This document shows, one piece after another, positions 52,442 to 63,631 of a stretch of 64,000 nt of DNA (position 1 is its first letter; every line of letters begins with the position of its first letter). Below the pieces are notes generated by a model. It was not told where the DNA came from. It did not search any database and worked only from the letters and a program-made list of their open reading frames with translations. The DNA is from Pyropia yezoensis (taxonomy: Eukaryota > Rhodophyta > Bangiophyceae > Bangiales > Bangiaceae): contig CM020619.1 of assembly GCA_009829735.1 (NCBI GenBank), forward strand, positions 316,590 to 380,589. The letters run 5' to 3'. A program made the position numbers and the translations under genes.

Positions 52442-55400
52442 TCACCTCAGCGGCTCGGCTGCGGGCGCCCGCCCCGGACCAGTGGAGGTAGAGGTGGCAG
52501 CGGCGGCAGCGGCGGCGGCGGCCGCAGCGGCTGCAGCAGCGCGGGGCCTCCCCCCCGCCCCAGGCGACGGGGTCGCCAGCTCCGCCTCCTCCTTGGCAAT
52601 CAGCGCCTCCGCGGCGGCAACCTGCGGGGCGGCGGCGGCCAAAAAGTCGGCCGCCACGTCGGCGAGCAGCTCCGCGTGCTGCACCACCCACGCCACGTCG
52701 GGGGTGGTGTTGAACAGCCGCGCGTTGTGCACAAGCAGGCGCATGTCGTCCATCGCGGCGGCGGCAGAGGTGTACTGGCCCTTGCGCGCCTTGGAGCGCA
52801 CCAGGTTGAGGTGCATGGGGCGCTTGACCACCTCCCGGTAGTGGGGGACCGACTTGGGGTTGACGGGCAGCGTGAAGTCCAGGCCAGTCCCGGCGGGCCG
52901 CGCCAGGTTGGCCGCCGCGTGGCCGGGCGGCGGGGACTCCCCGGGCGCCAGCCGCTTGATGACCATCGTCGGCGTCTGGGTCGCAATGTAGCCCTCGGCG
53001 TTGCGGACGGCCGCCTCCATTCGCTCCAGGAGGTTGTTGAGGTCCACCACGCCGTGCCGCTGGGAGCGGCGGGAGGTGGGCAGCTCGGCCGACGTTGCCG
53101 CCGTCGCGCCGCCGCCCGCACCGCCGCCCGCCGCCGACCCACCGCCGCCGGGGCGGCCCGCAGACGCGCCGCCAGCCGCCGCGTCGGCGGCGCCCCCCGC
53201 GCCAGCGAGCCGCCGCGACGGCGGAAACTCCTCATCATCCCCATACTGCTGCCGCCGGCGGCGGGCGTCGGCCTCGGCGGCGGCCGCGTCAATCTGCTTG
53301 GCGTTGATCTTGATCTTGGCAATCGCCCGCTTCGGTGCCGGCGGCGGAATGACGTGCGCGCCCCCGCGGGGCGGCGGCGGGCGGAAGGTGCCCCGCGGCC
53401 CGCCGCCGCCACCCCCACCGCCGCCTCCACCGCCACCGCCAGCACCGCCACCGCCGCCGCCGCCACCCGCTGATAACGACGGGCGGCCCCCGACCACGCC
53501 ACTGCCGCTGCTGTGCGCGCCACCGCCCAGGCCGCCGCCGCCGCCACCGCCGCCGCCAATGCCGTTGCCATCCATGCTGCCTCGGCGGGCAGCGCCGAGG
53601 CCGCCCAAGCTGCCGCCCCGCCCGCCGCCGAGCCCAGAGAGGGGCGACGGTGGCCGCTGCGGCGGCCGCGCCTTGCCCCCCCCTACCGCCCCCGCGGTGA
53701 GGGTGTTCACGTTGATGGCAATCTTGAGGCTCCCCTTTTTCGACACCGCCGCCGCCACGCCAGACCGCCGCGGTGCGGGCGGCGGAAACGACCGGACGGG
53801 CGCAAGGCCTGCGGGGGTGGGCGGCGCCTGGCGGCCGCGGTCCCCGGCGGCGCCGCCGCCGCCCGCACTGCCCTCGGCGCTGGCGCCGGCTCCCCCGCCT
53901 TCGCCGTCCCCGCCGCTGCCGCCACCGGCCTTGTCGTCCCCGCCCGCCGCCGCGTCGGCTTCACCCCCGGCCGCCGACGACTTGCGCCGCTTGTTCCGCG
54001 CCAGGATCCGCTCAATCTCCTTGGGGTCCCGCACATACGTGACGACCTTGCGCTTCTTCCCGTCTGGAGCGATGCGGGTCTTAGAGAGCTTGAGCCGCGG
54101 CTGCTGCTTGACCCCCTTTTTCTTCTTGGGCGTGTCCCCAGCGGCGCTGCCGCCGCCGCCGTCGCCGCCGCCTCCACCACCGTCACCTCCGTCTAGCTCG
54201 GCGGCTCCGTCCTTCGCGTCGGGTGAGCCGACGCCATCGACGCCATCGCCGACGAAACCGTCGCGGGGTGTCGGGGGCGCTACGAGCGTCGGCGGCCGCG
54301 GCGTCGCGGGCCCAGTGGGCGCAGCGCCCGGGCTGTGCGGGCCCGCCCCGACGGGCACAGCCGACGCCGCATCCTCGTCGGCCGCGTCGGCGCCTTTTTT
54401 CTTCCGCCGGCCTTTCGTGACCCGCCCGCGGCCCTTGCCTTCGCCCCGACGCGCCTTCCCTTTGGGCGGCAGCGCCCCGTCGCCACCGCCATCCCCGGTG
54501 ACACCGTCCTCGCCCCCGTCCGCAGCAGCCGCGGCAGCAGCCGCCGCAGCCGCCGCGGCCGCGCCGCCGCGGCCGCCCTTGGAAATGGGTTTGGTCGCCA
54601 CCCCCAGCCCCCCCGCCGCGCCCTTGCGCGCCCGGCCCGTGCCGGCACTGCGGCGCCGGCTCTTGGGCTTATCCTCCCCGAAGCCCCCCCCATCTGCGGC
54701 GCCAGCCCCGCCGCCACCGCCCCCCGCCCCGTCGGCGGCAGCCGTGCTGCCGCCGCCACCACCCCCCCCCGACGCGCTGCCTGCAGCGGGCCGAGGTCGG
54801 ATGACCGACACAGAGACGACGCCAAAATTCCCGGCGGGTGCCGACTTGGCGGCCACCTCCGCCTCGGCTGCCACCTGCGCAGCCAGCGCGGCGGCCCTGT
54901 CGCGGTCGCGGGGGAGGCCAGAGGTATCACCCACCTCGAGCGCCGCCCGCTGGAGCGGCAGAGGCAGCAGCCACTCCACTCCACCCGCCGTCGAGGTGGG
55001 GCCAGTGGCGGGGCCGCTGCCCCCACCCGTGCCACCGGCGCTGCTGCCACCACCCCCCCCCCCGCCCGAGGCTGATGAAGTCGCATCCCGGTGGCGCGCC
55101 AGGACCCCCCCAATGATGTCGGCATAGTCCCCCCGTGCTGCCTCGGGGGGACCCCGCGTCGTCGCCACTTGCCGCAGCAGCGCCTTGCGGGCGGCCACGT
55201 CAGCAGGCACCTTTTTCGCCGACACCCGGTAGTGGGCCGTGAGAAGGTGGAGAGCCTCTGGCGCCGACGTCTGCAGCAGCCGCGCGTCCAGCACCGGCCC
55301 CCCCGCGGCAAGATCACGCAACGACCGCGCCGTGGCCAGCGACGACAGCAGGTCCTCGCGTTGCGCCTTGGTCGCCCCCAGCAACGTGGAAGTCCGGTGC

Positions 55401-58400
55401 CAGGGGGTGGCTAGCAAGAGCATGCGGATGAGGCACCCCACCGCCTGCCCGTGCGACAACGTTGTCCGGGCGGCGGCGGCGAGAAGGTTGCCGTGGCTCG
55501 CCGGATAGGTGAACTGGCTGACCCCCCGGCTGAGGAGCGTCGCCACCCCAGCCTCCATCGCCTCAAACGCGCACGACTCTTCGGGGGTGACGGTGCGGAG
55601 GAGTTCTGCTTCCCGAGACGCGAAGTGCGGCGGCTCGTTGATGACGTACCGCCCCCGCTCATAGCTGGTGCGCTCCTTGAGGACCCTAAGGAGGGTGGTC
55701 TCGGGGAAGGAACGGCGGCGCCAAAAGTGCCGCAGGAGCTCCTCCTTATCCACCGAAGGCCGCTCGACGGCTTTTTTTGTCAGCCGGCTAAACTCACGGA
55801 GCATCCACAGCAGCACCCGGTCACGGGCGTAGCGCTTGGCACGATCCGTCCCAGGCGCCATGGCCTCGACGCGGGGCTCAGTCGCCCCTACCGACACCAC
55901 CGAGTCAATCTCCCGAACCGACATCTTGTTGCCCCGCTTGATGACAAGGAAGTCGCAGCCCGCGTGGATACCGCTATTCCCGCCGCCGCCGCCACTCCCA
56001 CCTCCCGAAATTTTGGACGCGGGCGCCGCAAATAAACCACTCTCCACCACCACCAGCGGCGGACCGTCCGGAGGCAGGTCCCCAGCGGCCAGTGGCGGCG
56101 GCTCCTCGGGGGCAAGAAACACCGTGTCGGCGTCGGGGGTGCCCGCCGACGCCGCGGCCGCCGCGGCAGCTGCCGCGGCAGAGGATTTGCGCGCGTACGT
56201 GACGAGGCGGCACGCCATGCCGGGCAACGGCAACAGCGACGGTTGCCGTTCGAGGGCGTACTCAAACAACGCCACCCGGTAGGCGTCTCGGGCCGCACAC
56301 GACAGGTCGCTCTTGCGCTTGGGCATCTGACCCGCAATCTGCGCGGGCCCTTCCTTTGGCCGCTTCCGTCGGATGGGCACAAGCGCCTGCCCCGACGGCA
56401 GCGGGGAGAGGACGCCCAGTCGCGGCCGGTGAAACGCAACCAGCTCCGCATCCGAGACGACGGGGGGGATGGTGTAGGCTTTGGCGGCTGGGGGCGCGTG
56501 GTTGAGACCCCGCAGCGGGGACCGCCGGTTGGCACGGCGGGAGAGGGCACCACTCCCAAACTCGCCGCCGTAAAAGACGTCGTTGGACACGTTGAGGGGA
56601 TCCGCGACGGCCAAGACACCCCCCGCGGCGGCCGACGCAGCCGACGCGGCGGCGGCCGCCGTCTCGGCCGCCGCCGTCATCTGCTGAGTGTCTGCGGCGA
56701 GGAGCACACGCGCGCGCGCGCCAGCGAGGATCACCTCCTTCTCGCCGGGCGCCATTGCGCCGGCACCGACGCCTGCCGCTGAGCCACCAGAGCCCACCCC
56801 GGCTGCACCGCCCCCCGCCTCGTCGGTGGCCGTGGGGGCTGCAGCGGCTGCTGCTGCGGCAGCCGCAGCCGCCGCGGTCGCTGTCGCCGCAGCGGCTGCA
56901 GCCGCGGCGGCGGCCTTGGAGCGACCAGGCGCGACGGCAGCCTTGGCCGCCCCCCCCCCCCCTCGCCCACCTGCCGGGCGGGCCTCCCCTCCCCCCCCCG
57001 CCTTGTCCACCAGCTCTGCCAACAAAGAGCCGTCGTCCTTGCGGAACAGGTCCGCCGGGAGGTCCGCCACGGCCGACACGTCGGCCGCGGCGGGCGAAAA
57101 CAAGGCGTTCCGCCGGCGGGCATGGAAAACCATGGCCGGGTCGTTGAGGTCAAGAATGAGCCGCGAGAAGCGGGATCGCAGCGTCCGGGAGGATAGGTCC
57201 GTCGATGGCACAGCCGGGCCAGCCCTACCGACGCCACGGCCGGCGTCGCTGTCTTCCTCCCCGCCCGAGTCCCACAACACGTCGTCCATCCACGCGCCGC
57301 TGGCAAGAAACTGATTGGGCTCAAGCGGCCGTGCAACGAGCGACCGCGGGGAGACGTCCAAAATGGGCTCCCACACGGGGACCTCCGGGGAGGGGGAGCC
57401 GCCGCCATTCCGGATGTCAATCTCGGGCACCGGCGTGGCGGGAAGAGTGGCGGCATTGGGTGCCCCACCAGCATCAGCCGACAATGGCTCAGCAGGTGCC
57501 TTGGCCTTGGCCGCCGCCCTCGCACTCGACGGGGGCTTGGCACCGCTTGGCAGTGCGGCCGCTGGTGGCCGCGGAGAGGAATTGGGCCCGCCGGGTGCAG
57601 TCGCACCGGAAGGAATGGCGCCCGCAGCGCCCGGTAGATGGGGGGGGGGGACGGTGGGGGGAGGTGACGGGGGCGGGGGTGCCTGCGGCAATGCACACGC
57701 GCCAGGGGTCAAGGGGGCAACGGCGGGCGGGGCGGCTGGTGGCGCATCGTCCTCCCAGATGATACCGTCGTCCTCGTCCGAATCGTCATCGTTCTCTGCC
57801 TTGTCCGTCGCCGCCGCCGGTGAGGGGCTCAGTGCAGGGACGCCACCGGGGCCACCCGCGCCGGGTGCGGCCTCGGCCCCTGTTGGGTTGTGCCCGCCGC
57901 CAGCAGCGGTATTGGCGGCCGGTGCCGCCGGCGCGGGAGGCGCTCCTCCTCCCACGCCCCCAGCGTCGTCCCCTGGCGGGGGCGGCGGCGGCGGTGCTGC
58001 CTCATCGTCCTCCCAAATGATACCATCATCATCGTCACTGTCGTCACTGTCGGCCCCGGCTTTGGTGTCGTTGGCGTTCGTTGGGGCCGCTGCCGATGCG
58101 CTCGCGCCGGTGCCAGCGGCACCGTCGGCGGGCGTTGGTGGAGGCGGATGCCCGGCAACCGCCGCTCCCTGACCACCCAATGGAAATCCCCCCTCGCTGT
58201 CACTGCCGTCGCTGCTGTCCCCACACTCGCCCGCGCCATCCCACTGGATGGCCTCCTCCCACGCGGCCTGCTGCACCATGTCGTACGCGGCCGACTCGTC
58301 CACTGCGGGCAGCAGGCGAGCGCGAGACGCGTCAAGCGGCTGCGCGGCCGACGCGTCATCCTCCTCTTCCTCCTCCTCTTCCGTGCCAGCCACTCCGTCA

Positions 58401-60061
58401 GCGCCAGTGTCCATCGCGTCAGTGCTGCGAAGAGCATGGGATCCGTCCTCAGCAGGCGCCCCCCCCTCCCCCCCGTGTGTCGCACAGGCCGCAGCCTCCG
58501 TTGAAAGGAAGACGGTGATGGTGTCTAGTGACGGCGGCGGCGCGGGCGCGTGCAGCAGCTCCATGTCGTCGGCAGCCAGCGGAACCCCACCGCCGCCGCC
58601 GTCACCGCCGCCGCCGCCGGCCGCCTCGCCCGGCGCCGGAAGGAGGCCCAGCCGTTGCCGCCGCGCCGGCGGCGGGCGCTTGCGCGGCGGCGCGGAAAGG
58701 ACAATGGAGAAGCGGAGGGGCACCCGCGGGTCGCGTGGCACCGCCGCTACGGCGGCGGCGGCAGCCGCGGCCGCCTCCGCGTCCGCAGCCGCGTCGGGTA
58801 CCGCGGTGCCCGACGCCGTGGCGGCTGCCGCGGCGGCACACAAGGCAGCCTGCGTGCGGGCGGCAGCCTCGAGCGCTGACGGCGGTGGTGGCTGCACCAC
58901 CCCCGCAGGGGGGGCCGGGGCGGCCGCCCCCGCGGGGGTGGGCACGGAGGTCGACGCCACCACTACTGGGGTCACGGCGGCCGACGCCACGCCCGGGGTG
59001 GGGGCGGCTCCACCCCCGTCACCGTCATAGTCGTCGTCATCGTCGTCGCCGCCGCCGCCGCTGCCGCCCGTGGCCAGCTGCGGTCCACCAGCTGCGGCCG
59101 CCCGCAAGGCCGCCGCCGCCAATGCCGCTCGCGTGTCGTCGTTGGCAGTGAGAACATTCTCCTCCTCCTCCTCCGCAGCGTCTTCCTCGTTTTCATAGTC
59201 AACGGCTGCGGTGGGTAAAGAAGGAAGGGGGGGGGGATGGTAAGGGGCGTGCATCGAGCGTGCGCGAAGAAAAGGAGAAACGCCAGGGAGAAGGCGGGTA
59301 AGGTTGTGCAAAAAAGAAAAAGGATTCGGGGGAGGAAATGGAGTGGAAGCAATGGGAGTGATGCGGCCGGAGACAAACGAGGAAACCATGCATGCGGGGG
59401 GGTGGAAAGGGAGGAGGGGAGACACAGGCGAAACATCGAGGTGCAGAAACCATAACAGGCGACGCGCGGCAAATGACCCCGTTAGTACTCCGCTGCCAAG
59501 CGCTACACCCACGCCAGGGAGCGCCATCCCGCTTTCATGCTTCCATACGCCGGTGCGGCGACCCTGGCGACGGCGCCAAGCCCCACCCCTCGCCTTCCTC
59601 TACACACGTACAACCGCTCGCCCCGTCCCCCCGCGCCCGGGTCGGCAAAACACCCACCAGAACCCCCTTGCCACCAGCCGCGCCGACCATGCCAACGCAC
59701 CTGCATCGTCGTGCGCCGCGCTGCCGGCGGCGCCCCCCCCCCCCTCCCCCCTGTCGTCGTCGTAGTCCTCTTCATCGTCGTCACCGCCACCGCCGCCGCC
59801 GCCACTGCCCGCTGCGGCGCTCTTCCGTGCCGCCGCCGCCGCAGCCACCTGCGCCAGTTCCTCGGACCGCTCAGCAATAGAGGGAGCGACGTGGCCCAGC
59901 TGCTCCTTGGCGTCCTCCTCCATGTAGTCGGCATCCTCGAGGCGGCCGCGGCGGTCAATGTTCCCAAAGAGGAAGGAGCCATAGCCGCCACCACCGCCTC
60001 CCCCACCGCCCCCGCCCCCGCCATTGCCCTGGCGGCCACCCGAGGGAGAGTCGTCCGCCAT
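52442..60061 (-). CDS. TAF1: TAF1, largest TFIID subunit, with one bromodomain (2 exons, 2,374 aa)
   Basis: Exon 1 is 60061-59701 and exon 2 is 59205-52442 (7,125 nt in frame). The N-terminus has FLFGNIDRRGRLEDADYMEE, the TAF1 start signature, after a polyglycine run. The splice restores AVDYENEED, matching the conserved DAVDYS region of animal TAF1. A long acidic/Pro-rich region follows with DDGIIWEDD twice and GAWMDDVLWDSGGEED once, resembling the WEDDIIWD motif of TAF1. The conserved core (DUF3591, histone-acetyltransferase-like region) lies at about 56600-55290 (NVSNDVFYGGEFG, FHRPRLG, HPASHGN-like stretch, TPWHRTSTLLG). The C-terminus has a nuclear basic region and one bromodomain at about 53050-52580 (FTLPVNPKSVPHYREVVKRP, HNARLFNTTPDVAW) with the acetyl-lysine Asn kept and the usual Tyr replaced by Phe. 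It acts as scaffold of TFIID at core promoters. Animals have two bromodomains; one is common elsewhere. Confidence 0.95.
59206..59700 (-). other. TAF1 intron 1 (495 bp)
   Basis: Donor GATGCAG|GTGCGT, acceptor CCCACCGCAG|CCGTTGAC preceded by a polypyrimidine tract; phase 1. Splicing reconstructs a conserved TAF1 block, which supports both ends. Confidence 0.9.
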
Positions 60062-60589
60062 GGCAGGCGGGCGAGCGCCGCAACCACAACGGGGAGGGAC
60101 GACGGCGCCGCAACCACAACGGGGAGGACGACAGCGCCGCGACTGCCGCGGCGCGACCGCCGCGGCGCGACCGGCGCGCGGGGCGCCCGCGAGGCAGACG
60201 GGGTGCCAGCAGGGGTGACGCACGAGACGACGCGCGAGGGCCGCCAACTGCGCCTCGTCGAACACGTGTCTCGCCTTGAGAAAACACGACTATATTTGCG
60301 AGAAGTATGGTGCTGTTGTATTTCGCATGCAACTCCCTTCTGAGATCCATCGACGTGTCTCGAGGAGCATCGACTTGCTAAATATCTTCAAACGGTTAGG
60401 ACCCAGACGCAGGCAAAGCATTGGCCCTGAAATTTGCATAAATAGCGATACTGTACCATGGTATGTACACATGTGCGGGGCCGTACTGTACAGTACACAG
60501 ATACCACACCGCAACTCTGTTTTTTCGTTGCCGAGGAAGTGCCCGACGTGTCTACCTGCACAGTACGCTCCTCCAAAGCCAAGCTTGCC
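60062..60589. promoter_or_regulatory. Bidirectional promoter region of TAF1 and the Rid-family gene
   Basis: 528 bp between divergent start codons. Contains a 28-bp-type tandem duplication near TAF1 (about 60073-60130), an AT-richer centre (about 60280-60450) and a perfect palindrome at 60483-60496. Confidence 0.6.
60483..60496. promoter_or_regulatory. Perfect 14-bp palindrome GTACTGTACAGTAC
   Basis: Lies 94 bp upstream of the Rid start codon. Shares GTACAGTA with the clusters at 32896 and 45827. Confidence 0.5.
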
Positions 60590-61045
60590 ATGGGCACTGG
60601 CTCCTCCCCTCCGCGTTCCCCCGGCCGACGGGAAGTGTCTTCTGGCGGGCCGTACGAGGACAAGGTTGGGTACAGCCGCGCTGTCCGCGTCGGAGCCCAC
60701 ATCTATGTAGCTGGCACGACAGCCACCGCGGCCGCTGACGGCGGCAAGGCCACCATCCTCCACCCTGGGGACGCGGGCGCCCAGGCGCGCGTGGTTTTTG
60801 CCACCATTGCAAAGGCGCTCGAGGGGCTGGGTGCCGGCATGGTCGACGTGGTCTCCACCCGAATGTACGTGACCGACCCCACTCGGGACTGGGAAGCGGT
60901 TGGCGCCGCGCACGCGGCGGCGTTTGGGCCCGCTGGCGTGCGGCCGGCGGCCACGATGGTGGGCGTGCCGGCGTTGGTGCACCCGGACATGCTCGTGGAG
61001 ATTGAGGCAACGGCGGTTGTGGCAGAGGCCAAGACAAGTGGGTGA
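60590..61045 (+). CDS. Rid (YjgF/YER057c/UK114) family protein, 151 aa
   Basis: Start chosen at ATG 60590 (context GCCATGG), giving the family's usual length of about 130-150 residues; the upstream in-frame extension lies in the promoter. Features of the fold: GPYEDKVGYSRAVRVGAHIY, AQARVVFATIAKALEGLGAG, STRMYVTDPTRDWEAVGAAH and VEIEATAVV. Archetypal RidA deaminates reactive 2-aminoacrylate and similar enamines released by PLP enzymes, using an Arg in a PARS/PART motif. Here the segment reads RPAATMVGV, so that Arg appears to be Ala. It may belong to a non-archetypal Rid subgroup without the deaminase activity. No targeting peptide is obvious. Confidence 0.88.
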   Translation: MGTGSSPPRSPGRREVSSGGPYEDKVGYSRAVRVGAHIYVAGTTATAAADGGKATILHPGDAGAQARVVFATIAKALEGLGAGMVDVVSTRMYVTDPTRDWEAVGAAHAAAFGPAGVRPAATMVGVPALVHPDMLVEIEATAVVAEAKTSG

Positions 61046-61546
61046 GGGCTGTGAGCCCACGAAGTCGTGACACCCACGGTGGTGTCGACTTGCGCCGCCC
61101 AGCGTCGTCGCACGAGCGAGGGGCGGTGAAGCATTCAAACTCTACCGATACGGCCCCAATCTTATTGCCCCTCTTGGAACACAAAAATGTCGCCCCCGCT
61201 CTCCTGGTACTACTGTGACTGGCCCGCTGAGTCAATAGGCCCGCACAGAAGAAAGAAAGAGAAAAAAAGCACCGCCGTGGGAGGAGGGCCGCAGCAGGTA
61301 CGCGCACGGGGCGCGCGCCACTGGCAGGGGGCGCGGCTGACCCCAGCGGCGCGGCCTGGGTGGCCAGAGGTGGGCGGGGAGGGGGGGGATGCGAGGCGGT
61401 GGGAGGGTGGGGGTCGCCGCGGCTGGTGCGGTTCCCGTCCCCCCAGGCCATCAACAAAAAGCCCAGGCAGTCCCACCCTTGGTAGGCCGCCGAGAAGACG
61501 TCCATCGCGTTGGCGGTGCCCACACTGAAGGTCGCGTCGGCGAGGG

Positions 61547-61600
61547 GAACTGGGGTGTCCCTGAACTGGGGTGTCCCTGAACTGGGGTGCCTGACTGGTG
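61547..61600. repeat. 17-bp tandem repeat
   Basis: About three copies of GAACTGGGGTGTCCCT. Confidence 0.8.
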
Positions 61601-61617
61601 TGCCCCTGAACTTGTCT

Positions 61618-61715
61618 CTGTGGCCGTGGCCGTGGCCATGCGGGTGGCCGTGTCGGCAGCCATGCGGGTGGCTATGCCGGTGGCCATGCCGGCTGCCCAT
61701 GCCATTGGCCAACCA
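61618..61715. repeat. Degenerate hexamer repeat (GTGGCC / ATGCGG)
   Basis: Units such as GTGGCCATGCGG repeated about eight times; read on minus it encodes HGHRHSHPHG-type His-rich sequence. Confidence 0.7.
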
Positions 61716-61999
61716 ACCGCGCGGAGACGCAGCAGCTGGCGCGTCACCGATGTTGCCATAGCCTCCCCCCCGGCCGGTCTAGCAACTCTCCTCAATCCAC
61801 ATCGCCACCAGCTGACGCGGCGGCGCCAGGCCCACAAACAAAATGGACAAGGGATAAGCGTCACGACGCGAGAAACAAAACAAGATCGGCATATGTTTAA
61901 TGGAACGAAAAAGAGACAACACAAGTGGAGTACAGAGAAAGGGCCGGAACACCCCGCGCGCGCGCACGCACGGCCGCGCGCGCGTGCGCGCGCGGGGGG

Positions 62000-63631
62000 T
62001 TAAGCGCGCTTGCTGTCGGCGGGCCCGCTGACAGCCAGCTTGCGGAGTAGTCTGCTGACGCCGCTGCTGCTGCTGCTGCTCGAGCTGTTGCCACTCCCCA
62101 GGGACTGCAGCCGCCCCGACGCGCGCACGCCAATGCGCCTGGCCTTGCCGTCGGGCGCCGCGCCCGCGTCGCGGAGTCCCTCAAGGGTGGAGATGATGGT
62201 GTCCCAGTCGGGTCGCTTGTCAGGCGACACGTCCCAACAAGCAGCGAGGAGGGCGCGGAGCTGGGGGTTGTGGATGCGCTTTTGGGACGGCCGCAGGCCC
62301 TTCTTCACCACCCCAATCGCCGCGTGCATGGGAAGCAGGTGTCCGTACGGGCGCTCGTCCGAAAATATCTCATTGACGAGAACGGCGTAAGAGAAGGTGT
62401 CGGCCTTGGCTGAGTAGGTCGTGTGGCGAACTACCTCGGGTGCCATGTATAGGTAGCTACGGGGAGGGAGAGCAGTCAGAAGGCCAGCGACACCCACGGA
62501 AAGAGAAAGGGTGAAAGCAACAAGCCCAAAGACAATGAAACCAAGTGCAAGAGGAGCTCGACATTAAACACGCGATAGTGAGACGCCGCATACAACAAAA
62601 GAGCGGGAGGAGGTCTGCCCCAAGTCCAAGAGGAAAGCACCTCCACGCATCTATAGGGCGAGGACGGGGACCGCCGGGGAAAACCCCGCTAATGGCAACG
62701 GCAGCATGAGGGCAAGCCAGCCAGGACCCCCAGTGCCGTACTCGCCACCGCCCCCGCGGCGTCCACGCCCGACAACAGCGTGCATGAACACATATGCGGG
62801 ACAAAGCTGCCCGCCTCACCCGCATCCCCCGCCCGGAAACACGGCTGCCCCATCGGCCCAGCATCCCAACCCACACCGCAGTCGGTCGGTCGCAAGAGCA
62901 CACACTTCCCGGCGCCCTCCCCCCCCCCCACCAACGACAAGGACCCAACGCCACACCCCCCAGTCACCAAAATGCACAGGGCTGGTCTGCGCGGCAATGC
63001 CGCACCCCCGCCCCCCCCTCCCCGCCAGTCCCACACCCGCGGACTCCCCCCCCTGCTGTCAACACCCCTCCCAAACATACCTGCCAGTCTCCCCCGTCAT
63101 GTCCCCCGACACGTCCACCATACGGCTGAACCCAAAGTCCGTCAGCAAGGGCTCCCCGTTGGCATCGAGCAGCACGTTGGCGGGCTTAATGTCCCGGTGA
63201 ATTAGGCCATTGGCGTGGAGGAAGCGGAGCCCGCGGGCGAGCCCAATAGCCACCTTGTACCGCGCCGCGTCGCCGCCCTTGCGGATGGAGTGTTTTTTGT
63301 ACAGCGCGTCGCCCAGCTCCCCGCCCGTCGCAAAAACAGTTACCAGCGCCGCGGCGGGAGGGTCCATGCTCAGGCACAGCCCCCGAAACGCCACGATGTT
63401 CTCGTGCTTGACCCGCGCCATGATGTCCATCTCGTTCTTCACCGACACCGCGTCGTTGCGCAGAATGGACACCGAGTAGGCCTTGATGGCCACGTCCTCC
63501 CCGCGCAGGCTACCCATGTAGGTGGTGCCCGACGCGCCGCGGCCGAGGACGCGCCCAAAGGTGAGGTCCGCCTCGGGGATGAGCCACCCCTCCTCCGCAT
63601 ACTTCTTTGACAGGCCCTCAAACTTTTCCAT
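62000..63631 (-). CDS. Protein kinase (tyrosine-kinase-like/Ser-Thr type), 2 exons, 335 aa
   Basis: Exon 1 is 63631-63081 and exon 2 is 62456-62000 (1,008 nt in frame). Start MEKFEGLSKKYAEEGW; an N-terminal extension beyond 63631 is low-complexity and unlikely. The domain is complete: Gly loop GRVLGRGASGTTYMG, VAIK lysine, HRDIKPANVLLD catalytic loop, DFG in LLTDFGFSR, and, created by the splice, TGSYLYMAPEV. Subdomain XI is CWDVSPDKRPDW. The HRDIKPxN loop and TGSYxYMAPE are typical of TKL-type Ser/Thr kinases. The last 50 residues are basic and Ser-rich, and no other domain is present. Substrate and pathway cannot be told. Confidence 0.92.
62457..63080 (-). other. Kinase intron (624 bp)
   Basis: Donor CTGGCAG|GTATGT, acceptor CCCTCCCCGTAG|CTACC; phase 2. 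Splicing creates the invariant activation-segment sequence TGSYLYMAPE. Confidence 0.92.

Larger units (their letters stand above)
61046..61999. other. Spacer between Rid and kinase genes, with tandem repeats
   Basis: Holds the repeats at 61547-61600 and 61618-61715 and a GC dinucleotide-rich stretch (GCGCGCACG, about 61957-61996). A minus-strand frame reads FSVGTANAMDVFSAAYQG (about 61535-61480) after a His-rich run but has no supported gene structure. Confidence 0.4.

Noticed and set aside
53001-55127. 708-codon plus-strand frame opposite TAF1
   Set aside because: Pro-rich shadow of Gly-rich TAF1 sequence.
59206-59527. N-terminal extension of the TAF1 second exon
   Set aside because: The sequence is intronic; splicing from 59701 to 59205 restores a conserved TAF1 block instead.
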